Below, in pieces: positions 46,001 through 60,500 of a stretch of DNA of 64,000 nucleotides. Positions within the stretch are counted from its first letter, which is position 1. The number at the start of each line of letters is the position of its first letter. The notes under the pieces are model-generated. The model saw only the letters and a program-made list of their open reading frames with translations, searched no databases and had not been told where the DNA came from. Source of the stretch: Drosophila miranda (Eukaryota > Arthropoda > Insecta > Diptera > Drosophilidae); the NCBI RefSeq assembly GCF_003369915.1, contig NC_046677.1, positions 24,260,913-24,324,912 on the forward strand. The letters are read 5' to 3'. The position numbers were made by a program, and so were the translations under genes.

Positions 46001-49000
46001 CAAAAGATCTCCAAAGAACCCCCTGAAAAGTACATACATACATATATCGCTCTTTTGATGTGTAATATCCGAGTTAAGTGTTCAGGAAATTGGCTCATAT
46101 CTTTTCGAGTGTATCGTCGCACCACGAATTATTGATTAAACGAAGAGCATTACAAATATTGTATAAAAGCGGAACCGGATTACAGATAAGATGTTCGGGG
46201 CAGAGTGAAGGCAAGGGTAAAGCAAGGGCAAATCGTGTTTCAAGATACGACTAGTCTCTAACAATAAATTCCCAAGAAAGTGGTATTCTTATAGAAAATA
46301 AAACTCTGCTCGATAGGAAAAAGAAGTAAAAATTTCCCATAAGTGATAGGATACACTCGTTTCGAATAACATAAACACAGAGAGAGCATATACTGACTTT
46401 CAAGGACATTTAATAGACATTAAACCGACCAACCGAGGGGCGCTTCCGCATTACTTGAGCTCTACTGACTACTTCTAGGATTATAGAGAAATTTTCTAAA
46501 AATAAAGTTCTCTTCCATCTTAATCATTCGGGGAAAAACACTGACTCAAAGCGGAACCCACAGCAGTCTCTTCCTATAGCACTTTTCTATATGTTTGAAC
46601 TTACGATTATCATTAGGGAAATGTTTTGAAATCAGTTCCTACCTATACGAAGCCATAGATCTAACGATTATCATTAGGGAAATGTCTCTAGTATAAGGTG
46701 AATCAATCAATTTCATGAGTTGCGGATGCATTCTGCCGCCACCGAATCTTGAGTTCTCTGTTTCCAGGCGGAATTTCCACAAGTAGAGTACTTTGATAGA
46801 GAGAGAGAGAGAGGGCGGACTGATAGCGAGCGCACTTTGAATAGGCTTCTCCAGAGCTTGGACGGGGGGAATACTTGTGTGCATATACGAGTATTTTGTA
46901 TATATAATTGTAGACACAAGTCGCCCCAACAATCTAACAAATGATGATAATTATTACAAGTCTAGAGGGAGAGTGGGGGTAGAAAAAGCTTCGTGATAAG
47001 CACGGACGGACAATGCCATGCAGCAGCAGCAGCTCCTACAAACAATAAACAATTGCTGAATTGTAGATGATGCCGCAAAAAAGTTGCACTTAAGTAGCCA
47101 CTAAAACGTGGCAAAGCGACCTAATGAGATAAAAGACAAGTGTGGCGTCAAGACGACACAGCGAACAATCTGCCAGAACAGAACTAACAATTGTGATAGA
47201 CAGACAGACGACATGTCAGCCTCTTTGGGGATATGGTATCCTTTATCCTTCCTCTTGAGGTTTTGCCACTGCTCGCCGTGCTGCATTGCCTCCAGCATTA
47301 GGCAGCAGCGACTCATTTGAGACGACGAGTCTTTTGCTAATTATGATATGAATTTGGCGAAAAAGGAAACTCTTGGAACTCTTGGACACCCAAGTGGCTG
47401 CCGTCGTGCCCGTCTTCCATCTTCATCTTGTGGAATAATCTCAGAATATGTTTCTCTCTCCTTCAACATCATTTTGCTACGTGATGTTCGTGTCAATTTT
47501 GTTGTTTGTTTTAATTTGTGTGCGCCTTACTTGGAAATTATAATATAATCTGTTCTGCTCTGTTTTGTTCCTCTCTGCGCCTTCAGGGGGTTCGTTCCTA
47601 CTCTGTTGTGTCTTCATTCTTGCTGTTATTGTTGCCACATTTGACACTTGTGTCCATCTAGACGACAGGGGCGGCAGGGCGAAGGCGGCATTCTCTTGAA
47701 AATATTTCTCAGCATCTTCCCAACTTGTAATAAAACAATTTTCCTATTAGGTGGGAAGCTACACACAGAGAGACGAAGAGATCCCTCCACTGACTTCCTC
47801 AAGAGTTAGAGCAGAAGTTTCAAGAGGAGCGAACTTTGATGTAAACTGAATTTCAGTGGAAATTGACCTTAAGGAGGACTGTTTCCATGAACAAGTCACC
47901 ATAGAGAGAGATTTCTTTCCATGAAATATGGAAATTTTGCAAAAGAAAACTTGAAAATATGCAGGGAAGAAGGAAGTCCTAAAGAGAATGCCTGTGTATG
48001 CAAAAGACATAAAGGCTATCGGGTCAGGTAATGCATGTCGTGTGCATGACGAGGCACATCGCTAACAAGTAATCCTCGAATTCCGTAACGCAGTAACCTC
48101 TTTTCCCTAACGCGTACGAGTGCGGCCATAAAGTAATCGGGCAAAAAACACCTCCATCCGAACGTCCGTCCGTATCAAGGTGTAAATAATTGAACAGCCC
48201 AATATTCCGATTCCCATTTCGTGCCGTGGGTACAGCCGATAGGAGCAACTGCTGCAATCATTATAATAACACTTGTGAATGCCTTCTAGCCGATATGATT
48301 AACAAAAATAAAATGCCATAAATGCCACTTTTCTATTTTACGTTTATTTTGTGCTGCTTCTTCAAGATGAGAAGCAATAAATGATAATAAATAAAATATA
48401 TATATATGTATATATGTACTGATTATTTTATCAATTAGGACCCCCTCCCCCACCTCACTCTATGCACAGAAAAAAAACCCCAAAATAAATGAGAAAAAGA
48501 GGAAGAACAATGCGGCATTCGACGCAGACCCCCTTCAAGAACCGCCCGGACCATAGAACCACCTTCTGGTAGTACTCCAAAACGAAAGCGTAAATTTTTC
48601 GACTGGCGTCATTTCCGGTTCCCTATCGGCCCCCCACTCACGCCTGCCTCCTATCGTAAGCACCTTTCAGCACCTCCTCCCCGTCCCTATAGCTTCCTTT
48701 CCTTTCGTTTGCCTCCCCTCCCTCCTTCTAGCACTTCCCCCCACACACCCACATTACTTTCGTTCCGTGTCGCTTATCAGCCACTGATTACACACAGATA
48801 CAGATACAGATGCAGAAGCACCCCGCTCACACAGATACATATACAAGAAGCACACACATATGTAGATACACCTATACTTGATTCTGCCTCCGTCAGTTGG
48901 AATTTTGTTTATTTCGGCCACCTTATCAATCCCCTATCGACACTGAAATCTAATTGATTTATTAAAGATTTGCCAAAATGCGATTTCAAACCTACACAAA

Positions 49001-52000
49001 TGTATATACATATGTACATGAATACATATATGTATGCGTACAAACGAAACGAAATTGAAAGTGTATTACGAGTAAATAATTTGTAGCAGAACTTTTATGA
49101 AACGAAAGACCATTATCTACAAACAAAATTCAATTTTAAGAGATCTTAAAGTATGACCAAATCAATGCGAATTAAACGGTTGGATACGTATAAATGCCGT
49201 AGATCTTCTATTGTACGAAATACTATCGAAATTCGATTTTAAGATAGGTGCAGATCTTCTATAATCCACTACCATCGAAATTACATTATAACAAACATTA
49301 CATTTATAAGAAAACTAAAGAGAACTATCCAATTGGTGACCTCAAATCTTCTACAATCCAAAACACCATGATCCATGATCTTAATTTACAGAAAAATAAG
49401 AATAACCATTTCGCCTAAAATTTTCTACAATAGAAAATCGACTGTTAAAGACTTAAAATTATAAGAACATCAAAGATCTTCCAGAGAACTGGTTTTGGGA
49501 AAAAATCAAAAATAATTTCCATATACAGATCTAATACTGATCTACAATTCATTAGACATCTTAAACGATTCCTGTCCTAAAACTTCAACTATTTTTTTTT
49601 GTGTTTCCTTATTATCGGAAGTCGTAGAACTAATAGGGGCTTTGCAGTACATGGAACCCCTACCAGGCATTATTATTATTATCATTTGGAACACGCTGAC
49701 AAGGCGGAATACTAACGATATAATATGCAAAAAATCGTACAACAGATAGACTACCTATTATTTAATGCAAACGATGGGAATCGCATAGTATCTTCGTGTG
49801 CGTCAATCAAGATTCTCTTTTCAATTGTGTTTGTATTATTTTTTGTGTTTAAATTATAGAGAACTTGAAGTTTTGAAGACTTGAAAGCTGTTCAAATCGG
49901 ATATAGCGTAATTTTGCAACACGAACAGAGGTTGATCGAAAGAAAAACGATATTCGTTGAGGGTTTTAATGAGATTCAAGAGCATTTTGAACCTCGACTG
50001 ATTTTGATATGGTTCTTAAAGATATTTTACATTGCGGAACCATCAAGACTGTATTTCTGTAAATATTTTGAAAGGTATCATAGAACATATATACCCATGT
50101 ATTCCGTTACGGACTTTACAGATAATACCACATCATAGAAAAATCGAATTAAAAAACTTCCAGCAATAACATATTCTCTTATTATGTAATTTTCACTACA
50201 ATAGCCACATAAATACAAATGTATGTACATATGTACCTATATACTTTACTTCCCGCAGAGTTTTCAAGTAGAAGGACGAGGAGACTTAGCGGAAAGGGAA
50301 CAGGAACAAGGACAACTAGTGCCACTGCCACTGCATTGTTCTCCATTCGAGTGGCCATCTCTTCCTTCTTCCGCGCTCGTTTTGAATGCAATTTCCGTTG
50401 AAGTGCCAAATGCCAAAAACTTCATTGTTAAGCGAAAAGAGAGAGGGCTCGGTCCTCCTGCCAGGTCGGCTAAGAGTCGGGGGTCAAGTCGTATCGAATC
50501 AGGGGTTGGAACCACAGCGGTGGTCCATCCATTCTCAAGAGCGACAATTAGTGTTGCAGGACCACCCACCCGTCCGCCGAAAGTGGCAAAGACCTGTTCA
50601 GCTTTTGCATTCATTGTTGTTCAACAGGTAAGAGTGTTTCCTAGGGGTTCCTTCATAGATCCCTAGGGTTTTGTTTCCACTTCCATTCAGGTACTAGGGA
50701 TAGTTCTTTCAGTTTTCCCACAGATACAGTTAGAGATACAACAATATAACGAAACAATCAATGGTAACAATGCTCCTAAGGCCCTCTCTGTCTCTCTCTG
50801 GAGGCGCGGGGGTGTGGTTCGGGATTATAAAACTGTGTTTCTACTTTTTGCTCAAGCTCGAGTAGCTCTCTTTTACAGCCGTTACAGATACTTCCTTTTT
50901 TTGGCGTTACGCCATCATCAAACGGAGCTCTGTGGTGCACCCAAAAACTGTTACGTCTAACCACGCAATGCTGCTCCCTCTCTCTCTCTCTCTATCTCTC
51001 TTCGCCTCCTGGAAGTTCAATAAGAAGAAAGAAAATTACCTAATTGTGTTGCATCGACAGCAGCAGCAGCAAGCCACTGAGACCAAAGCGATTCGACTTT
51101 CCACAACATTACTCCACTTCTTGGTTGATGTACTTTTACCCCCCACGGAACCCCACCCCACTCCACCCCAATCGCTGAAACTGCGCCATCGCCGCCTGTC
51201 TTCGCCCGCTTCACCCATAACCCGTATGTGTGCCAAAAGCTACAACAACAGCAACAAAAAATGTGCCACAAACCTGCAAAATGCGGTGCATATTTGTTGC
51301 TGTTGTTTTTGTTGTTTGTTGCCTTTTTGCTTCTTTCTTTCGCCGTCTCTCCCACTCTCTTTCGACACTCTATCTCCCCCGTCTTTCTCTTTCTGTTACT
51401 CATGCTCTTTCTCTTTCATTTTAGTTAGATAATACACATCAAGACACCGTTAAAGCTCTGGCAAACAAACAGTAAAAGCAGTGCACCCAAACGCTAGCTT
51501 AGGATTGGAAGCAGAGGCAAAGCTGCGCTCTTCTCTCACACGATCAGTGTTTTACCGATGCATTTATGCTGCGGAATACCACGAGTCTTCTAATAATTTT
51601 GTAAATTTCTAATCCCAGGTGCACCGATGGAACCACCGGGTGGAAAAATTTGATAGTAATTGATAGTGTTTTTCCTTCATGAAAATCATTGGTTACAAAA
51701 AAAAAACCATCGGTGGAAATCGTATAGTGTGACAGCCGCAGCATTAGGATCAAAGTTTGGCCTACCAGCAGAGTCTAGGCAGAGCAGGGGAGCGCTAAAG
51801 TCAAGCTGGGAGCAGAGCAGAGTAGAGGAGCGCTAAGCAGTGCTTGAAGCAGCCAAGCACCTCGCTGTTGCTATCGGCAGCGGCGATGGTGGCGGTGCGG
51901 CGTTATAGCTCAAGCAAGACTTCCTATATTTTGAAACACGTTACGTTCGTAACATAATTCACACAACAGGTTACCCCCCAAGCCAGACACAGAGTGACAG

Positions 52001-55000
52001 AGAGAGGAGAAGGCGGCAGGAGAAGAGGTAAAAGCAACAACTAGCTATAAACAACAACAACAGAGATTATATGGAGTCGCTGGAGTTGACTTTTTGCAGA
52101 GGCGCAGGCAGGCAAGTAAGCAAGCAGTGCAGTGCAGTGGAATTGTGCGCGGGAATAGATTGGGAAATATAGGGAAATGATGATCGTGAGAAAAGATTGC
52201 ACTAGACTAGCCTTAGTCTTAGACAAATGACAGATCTTGTATGTTTTATATATAGCCACTAGACAAGAATAATCTCAAAATATATCAACGAAGTTGAATC
52301 ATTTAATATCAAGGAAAGTGATAAAGAATTCCAATCGAATGGATTTCCTGGATGAAATCATCGCATGAATGAATAAGCCCTAGAATCGAGTTTATTTCAT
52401 TCCATGATCTCATCGATTGCAATGGCAGAAAAGTTCCCTCCCTGAGACATCCTTGATCCTCAAAACCGCACGACCAGTGCATTGTGTGAGCAATCGTTCG
52501 ACCACAGCAGCCAGGTGGTTGCCATGCCACTAGTTGTGGGGCGGAGGAGAGAGAGAGGGAGCAACACAGAGCAAGCTTTTTTTGTGATGGGTTTACCGCT
52601 TTTAATGCCAAATTCGCACGATCGTTCGACGTTACAAAGATGCAAGATAGGCCACCCCGTTTTCTTGCCACATACACATGTACTTTCTTGAACGAATTTG
52701 ATACGACATAGTGGAGGCTGTGCTGCCGATGCAGCCCCCACTGCCGACGTCTCCCCGTCTCAAGCATTTGGTGGCATAAACCAGGTTAGTGTGATTTTTT
52801 GTTGCACTATAAAATGGGTTACAATGGGAAATGCAGCGCACAAGTGGTTTGCAATGAATGTGCGTTTCATATCATCTCCATTTCTATATAGAGGGTTTAC
52901 TTATTTGAGTCTGTGTGTGCATATACAAATGTACTTATTAGAGTGAGAGTGTGCACATACTTATTAGAGTGAGAGTGTGCGTGCACTTTTGCGAGAAAGT
53001 CTGCGCGTGCACTTATTGGTGTCAATGTGTGCGGTGCGTATATTTATTTGTGCAAAAGTATGCGTTCATATTTCAAAAACATCAATATGGCACAAGCAGT
53101 GCATGCAAGCCTCAGCTTCAACAGCAGCAACAACAATAGCAACATCTGCTGCTGCGATAACAACAAGAAATACAATATATAAATATGTTTTTACACACAT
53201 ATACATACGCAAATTTACATATACACTGCACTGTACAGCCGCTTCCGCATGCAATGTGGAAATAAAAACAACAAAAGAGTCATCAACAGCAAATGTCTCG
53301 AGACTCTCCCTCTCTCTGTCTTGCATTGTGCATCAAAAGAGAGGCGGCAGCGAATATAAGAACAAAAGGAAGCATAAATAGAAAGAAGCAAGAAAAGCCA
53401 CAACAAATACGGTTGGGGTCCTGGGCCATCCCCCCCTGAGATGGACAGAATTGACCCAAGCGGTGTTTGTGGGCTAAAAATAATAGGATGTAAAATGTAT
53501 GGCAGTAATTTTTTCCGCCACTGTGAGTAGAACATATGGTATCCCACGTACCACCCGCTCAAGCATATCCATCAGCAGTGTAAGACTTTATTCTTAAACT
53601 TTACATCATTTATCCCATAGTTGACCCTCCCCCTCTCTCGTATATTTAACTGCGTTATGTCTCGCACTGTTCCCACTTGTTTTTATAACACTCTTGAGAA
53701 AAAGAGAGCGAAACACCAGTCAGAGAGTAGCGTAGCGTCACACTCTTGCTCACAAACACACACGCACATGCAGTGCTTTGCTGGTTCGGCATTTTGTGTT
53801 AATATCTCTGCCGCTTAAAGGCGTTTTTTGTTGCTTTTTCTGCTTGGCGTTTTCTTCCTCTTTCTTTCATTATTTTGCCGCCGCTGCTTATATTTTGTTT
53901 CTTTTCTTGGCAGTGATTCGGCGTCGGCGTCGACGTTGACGTTGCCGTTGACGTCGCTGGCTGCGATCGCACGTGTGTGTGAGTGAGTCAGCCAGTTTCA
54001 CACGACTCTCGTGAGTGTGTCCATGTGTGTGAGTGAGTGTGAGGGAATAGGTCGACGTTTTCTTAGCGCGCTCTCGCTCTCTCTCCCTCTTCCTCTCTCT
54101 GTTTTTCGCTTGGCTGCGATCAACAATTTTTATACCTGTTTGCTTTTACCTCGCCCACCTCACCCCTCCCCCCACACCTCTGCGCACTACTCTTCTTCCT
54201 CTTTCTAGCTGCCAGTACCAACAATTCCCAAGCGATCGCGTCGCTGCCCCTCTTTACCCGCTTTTGACCCGCTCTCTTGCTTCCGTGCACTTGCCATGCT
54301 CTTACGTCGTTTGTCTTTTCGCCTCACACACTCACCCATTACGTTGTCTTTTTTTTTGCCTTTTCGTTGGGGAGGGGAGCAATGCGGAAGTGAATTTAAT
54401 TTATTGTATTTACGCTGCGCTGCCGTCGCTCTGGTGCTTTGCTGCTGTCTGTCGCGCTGCTTTTCTGCTGCCGGCTCTGGTCACCAGGCCACCTAAGAGC
54501 AGAGCAGAGCAGAGACGGGAGAGAACCGAAAACCAGGAAAGGAAAATAAAATTGTAAAGGCAACCAAATTGAGCTTAAAGCGCAGCTTCTAAAAGTTGTT
54601 GTTACGTTTTCCGTTAATTGAAGCGAGCGGAGAAGAGAGAAGCTAATTCAAATCTCAATAAAGCACAATACTCACACACATTTGCACGTGTATGGGCGCG
54701 ATTTCTGCTCTCATCTCTTAAGAAATAACGGAGGTGTGGCGGGCGCCCGCACAAGATCAGGTGTGCGGTTTGCACCCCCCACACTCACACTCGCATGCTC
54801 ATCACATGGAAGGGGGGTATGGGAGGTAGGGAGAGTGTAGCAGCGGCTTCGGCAGAATAAGAAGCAGGAACTGTTTGGCTGATTTGTTCGACGTCGTCGT
54901 CGGCGGCGCAGGCAAATAAATAAACACAATTCTGCTGGCATTTTTTACGTGTTTTCGAAATACCCTAGGCAGGAGGAAGTGTAATATTATTCTGGACGGA

Positions 55001-57233
55001 TTTTTGCCAAAGAAGAAAGCAGATCCAAGAATATTTCTCATTTTATAAGAAATTTATATGCAACTTTCGAAGTAGTTTTCGATATTAATGAAGCAGAGAT
55101 TCTAGCAATCATGTAAATCGAAACATTCTCTTTCTTCTCCTTTTCTGATCCTAGAACGGAAAAGAGCATTTAAACTTCGTTGACCCGAAGTTGTGTTGTT
55201 TTTCTTTAATTTTTGTTCTTCTTTTTTGCCATAGCGCCCCAGCGATAAGATTTCGCTGACGTGAGCCACAGAGAGTCGCGCGGCACCCTAATTGGAGCTC
55301 AACGCTCCGCTCCACTCCGCTTTTGTTTCACTTCCATAGAAAAGTGCATGCAACAAGAGACCCGTGAACCGAACCGAACCGAACTTAAGTGAACCGTTCC
55401 ATGCCATACCATATACCCCATTCTATGGCATACCAAGCAGTCCAGTCGATACAGTCCAAGACATGCACTGGCACTGCCACTAGACACTGAATAATTATGG
55501 TTTCCAGCCAACCAGCATGATGCAACAGGCAGAACTCGTGCACATTCGATAAAACAGTAATATCTCGAATTGCAATGTTCTGTCAGAAAGAACACCCAAT
55601 GATCTCTTATATATTATAGAAGGTGGGAGCTTTCTGGGTCTGTGAAAGCAGTAGAGCGTACACTTTACTCCATAATGTATTTTAAAGTTCTTACACTTAG
55701 AAATTACGCAAGATAATAAAAGAACTTCCCTGGAATAACTCAAAAAATGTTGCAACTATTTTTTCAAAACTGAAGAATTCTATCCACAGAATTCCTGTTT
55801 TTAAGATTCTTTCAACCTCTAACCTCATATATGTATGTATGTATTTTCCATTTCACAGTAATAGACACCTTTTAACCTCTCCAGCCATCGAAACAATCAG
55901 ATGCGAATGACTTTTGGTACTTGAATAATAAAATGAAATTAGTGAAATGATTGTGTATGAACGATGAGCAATAGATTGAGGAATGTATTCCACAGAAATG
56001 GCATGACGAGTCCCTGGTTAAAGAGGGCCTTCTTTACAAATTTACAACAGTCTTATAAAGATGCCACAATTAGATCCCCACTAAAACCAAGTTAATAAAT
56101 CAACAAAAAACCCTAGATAAACCCGTTGTTACTGGGTCTCATGCCCTATCTAATTTTACCTGAATTATCTTTTTACACGTGTGTAGATCCCACAATTTGT
56201 TGACCTCAAGAAACTCAAACATTGTAAGACTCGTTCGCCGTCGCAGAGACAGAGGGTACAAAATCATATTTAGCAGAGAGATAAACCATAAAGATTAAGG
56301 TGTGTGGTGGGATGGGATGGGGTGGCGCATTTATCAGTTGTTTCAGACAATCGTCTTGTACTGATATTTCATGACCAATGTGACGTAGTACTATATCATG
56401 TTTTTCAGCGAGAGATGATAATCGCTCAATTTGTGTTAACACTGTGGTTGGGATTGCTTACCTGTTTGCTCCACTGTGCCTCAGAGGTGTGAGACTTTCT
56501 GGCGGGGGCGTTTCGCGGGGCTGGGGACTGGGCTTCGATTCTTGAGCAATGCGGAAGCGGATATGTCCAGATCCCAGAATGGCTAACACAATCGACAGGC
56601 GTTGTGTTCTTGTTGCTTTGTGGTTTGACTACAACTGCTGCAATACGTGTCGCGCGTATTGGCTACGTATCGGTGTGCGACGTAGGGTAATGCATGCACT
56701 TTGCTAATGCACTGCTTGCTGTTGCTTTCTAGCTGCAGTTCTCTGCTGCTGCTGCTGCTACTACTTTGATGATTTCCTGGTTAAGCTGCAGCGCTGTTTC
56801 TGTCGCTGCTGTGGCTATCTGCTGCGCCAAGGGGCCATTGTCGTAGGGTGGGGTGCTGTCTGGTGGGTGGTGCTGTGTTTTTGGGGCTAATCCTGTCTCA
56901 CACTGCTTGCTTTTGACCGTTACTCAAAAGCCGTTATTGTTGTTGTTGGTTGTGTTGTCTTTGCGAATGTCAGCGCCAAAGCAGAGCAAACAAAAGAGAG
57001 CGTGTGTAGGAGAAGCAGAAGAACAAGTCAAAGGTACTTCCGTCTGTGTTCCTTGCACTCGCTTACGTACACACAAACGCACACACAATCACACGCACAC
57101 ACACACAGCCCTCTCACGCGATGCACTTGCACTTGTATTTTGTTTGTGTTAGCATTTCCTACTCTTTTGCGGAGGAAGAGCGGGCGCCGCGCGGTATAGA
57201 ACAGTGAATTTTTGTCTCCTCCTTTTCACTTAC
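43020..57233 (-). other. Probable aop 5' intron, distal part
   Basis: Non-coding DNA with AT-rich tracts, short CT/GA and GT runs and local duplications: a 22-bp direct repeat at 46603 and 46664, a cttatgggaa-type repeat near 45118 and 45186, and a 20-bp tandem duplication near 52935. GC-richer blocks at 53880-54100 and 56500-57200 could be promoter or enhancer DNA. No convincing coding region, tRNA or structured RNA was found. Confidence 0.5.
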
Positions 57234-57538
57234 ACTTCTTCGTGTCGGTTCGGTTGTTTCTTGTTTATCTCTTTATTTCCGTTTCCCGCACACAAAAACA
57301 CACACGCACGCACGTAAGTGGAACCGTTATGCCGTCATTTAAATTCTATTAATTGTGCATTAATCAATTTAAATCGTATATTTATCTTGTGTATTTATCT
57401 TCTTTGCACAAATTTTTGTGAACAACAAAATGTCTTGCTCTGTTTTCTGCTTGTGTGTACAATTTCCTCCCAAGCGCTGCACGAACAACGAACAAGAAAC
57501 CACACACGTCCGTTCGCCACGACAGTTTCTTACGTTTT
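57234..57538 (-). other. aop: Predicted non-coding first exon of aop
   Basis: On the minus strand this block ends in a strong donor (aagaagt|GTAAGTG) and has the A/C-rich composition of a Drosophila 5' UTR (aacaaccgaaccgacacgaa). A downstream promoter element GGACGT occupies 57511-57506. That is exactly +28 if transcription starts at the A of TCA at 57538; the initiator itself is weak (TCAAAA). Splicing to 35519 would give a gene of about 24.5 kb, close to the 22 kb I recall for melanogaster aop. Other donors in the interval cannot be excluded. Confidence 0.35.
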
Positions 57539-60500
57539 GACGTGAGCAAGAAATAAACAAAGCGAAAACGAGAAGCCGAATACGTGAGAGTGCATGCGCA
57601 GAGAGCGAGAAACAGATTGAAAAGAGCATGGTATATTGTTGAAGGGTGGGAAGCGCCTCGATCTTCGAAAGGTAGGTTTTGATGGGCAATCTCTTTCAAT
57701 CTGCGTGAGAAAAAATAAAGCAGCGAATAGTGAATGGTGAGATTGCCATTTGAACGTTTAAAAATATAAATTTCACTAAAACCACTTAATCGACTATTTT
57801 TCGAGCGCACCTTTAGAATGGCTCACCCTATAGTAATACCCCTTGGACGAGCCCAAGTCAGAGCGTAAGTAACGCTCCATCTGGCGCCATCTGAGAAGAA
57901 TACAAAATTAAGAAAATTATTTAAGGAAGGGAAGTCGAGCTTGCTTCGATCCGTTTTACTGGCCGCAAATGATGAGACAAATATAAATCGAAGCCATATT
58001 TAGAGTACAGTGGGACGTCGCTCTGATTAAATTTTTTGAAAGTGTGTATTATTTAGATGCATTAACAGCTATTGAAAATATACAAAGTATAATAAGACCA
58101 AAAACTATATAATATCTATAGTTCTTGGAGCTTGAAAAGATCATTCTGTAACGTGGAATCGATAGTACTATATGTATATCTCTTATTATTCGACCTTTTT
58201 GCAGGTTGCCTTGGTGCAAAAATATCAGCAAATAACATTATATCTTTCTCAATCATTAAACAAAAGAGTGGGATATTACACAGATCCACTTTCGCCACAA
58301 ATCTAATATATCCCCCTACTCATTTTGAGTATCGGGTATAAAAATGCTTACATATATTTTTAAAAAATGTACAAACCATATGAAATGCAGAGTCGTTTCT
58401 CCGTTTTCAAAAGTTCTCCAGAAATGTAAATTGCGATAATAATCTCAATTATGTTATTACGGAATCCACACAGACAACAAACAAATCATTTTATGTGTAA
58501 ACATCAACCGATTTTCTTTTTGTTCACTTCCTTGGCAACAGCTACAGCAGCAACAATCAATGGTAATAATTTAAATATTTTAAAATGTTTACTAGGGAAC
58601 ATCTCAATGCGCGCCGCCACAGCTCGTATTAGCCTGGTGGCCTGGTGGGCGGTGGCTCTCGCGTGGGGGGCGCCAGATATATAGTTGTTAATCAATAGAA
58701 GATAAAGTTTAAACAAAAGTTTCTTCATCAAGCTGATAGAATAGGCAGGGGCTCGGAAACAAAGGGGGTTCACACTAGGCATTCGATTCCAAGATTGGTG
58801 GTATACGGATTTCGAATTGGTTTAATATTCTTAAGAGTTTCTTCTTTCTTAAGAGTTACAAGATATAGGTGTTTGATTCTTGCATTCCCTAAAGTACAAT
58901 TTAGTTGATTAGTTGATCTGAAGTTTTGGATAATATTCCCAAAAAACGTAAATAATTTCCACTTCAACAAAAAAGTTCTTTAAAGAAAGGAAAAGTATTG
59001 AAAAAGTTATAGGAGCCGATTTTGCGATATACTGAAGACATATTCCCCTACAACCACTTTACACAATTCTATAGATTCCCATTTTTGCTTGACAACCTGT
59101 TTACGGATCCTTAGTATACGACTTGAGGTCTTACTATCGGTACGAGTACTCGTGTCTTCTCTTTAGTTCAAGTGTTTGCGAATATACATATTGTATTGTT
59201 GTCTTTTGTGGAATTACGAAAATGTATTTGCTTTCGCATTGATAAGGAGAATACCAGGAATATTTAGTTTTAATAATTTGGCACCAAATATTTTAAAAAT
59301 CCCTCCAAAAAGAAAACATAGCCCCGCACCTGTGCAAAGGTCTTTTATTGTAATACTCAACAAGAAGATTTCAGAAGTTAGGAGGTGCTAGCAGATATCT
59401 GTTTGCGATCCCATAAATTTGGAACCCATAAAAACCAGTTGGCAATCTTTAATTATAAATTGTTTGTGGCGTTTCCGCTTCGCTGGAAACTGAAGCAAAG
59501 ATCTCTTCTTCGGTCTTTAGGCTTCAGGTATTCGGCGCGATGGGGTCTACAGATGGGGAAATGGGAACTCTCATCAGGTTGATGGCGACCCAAAGATGCG
59601 CTCAGTTGCACTGCATCCGCTTTGTATGTCGGGAGTCTCTCTCTCCCTCTCCCTCTCTCTCTTGCTGTTGGTTAACCAGTTTTTCCCTAAGCAAACGGTT
59701 GACATTTCCAGTCAAATGCCCATAAACGGCCAACAATCGTGGCGACCCTGCCCCCGGGTACCCGCCCACGCCCCAGATACCATTCGCTTCCCTCCTAGTA
59801 TGCTTTTTTTAGTGGTGTCTTCCCCATCGATTGCTCTACGACGACGACATCGACGGGGTTTCAAGTGATCGTCATCATCATCATCAACAGCACGACGACG
59901 ACGACTACTACGACGACGATCACTGGCCCAAATTAGTAGCTTTGGTCATGGTGCGTCGCCCAGCGGGGGTTAGAGGGGAGCCTCCAGATGAATAGGAGGG
60001 TCTTTGGGCTTGGGTTTGGACGAAAAGAAGAGGAAGACGAGCTGCCGATGAGCATGGTCGGGGTTCAGAGTTCAAATAGTCGTCCAATTGAGCCAATCAA
60101 CATATATACGTTTGTGTGTCCATATATCCGCAAGTACGAATATTTATGCCAGTTACTTGTGCATTACCAGGGTATACCGATTTTGTCGAATACTTTAAGA
60201 GCTAGAGGAATCAAAATTACCACAAAGACTACTGAGGAAACCCCGCAGATCTATAAGAGACAAGCTGTTAAATCTTTAATATGAAAGATATTTGGGATGT
60301 TTTTTGGTGGAACTATTTATTGAACCATTATCGAAGAATCTTAAAAAAATTATTATAATCGGATAATATTGACACAAAATATATATGAAACTTTTTAGAG
60401 CGGAATCTATCTATATCTATACTTATTTTTCTGTATTTTCCTACAGGTGTCATCAGAAAAGGTTAAGACTTATTCAACCTTCTACAAAGCTCGTAAAAGG

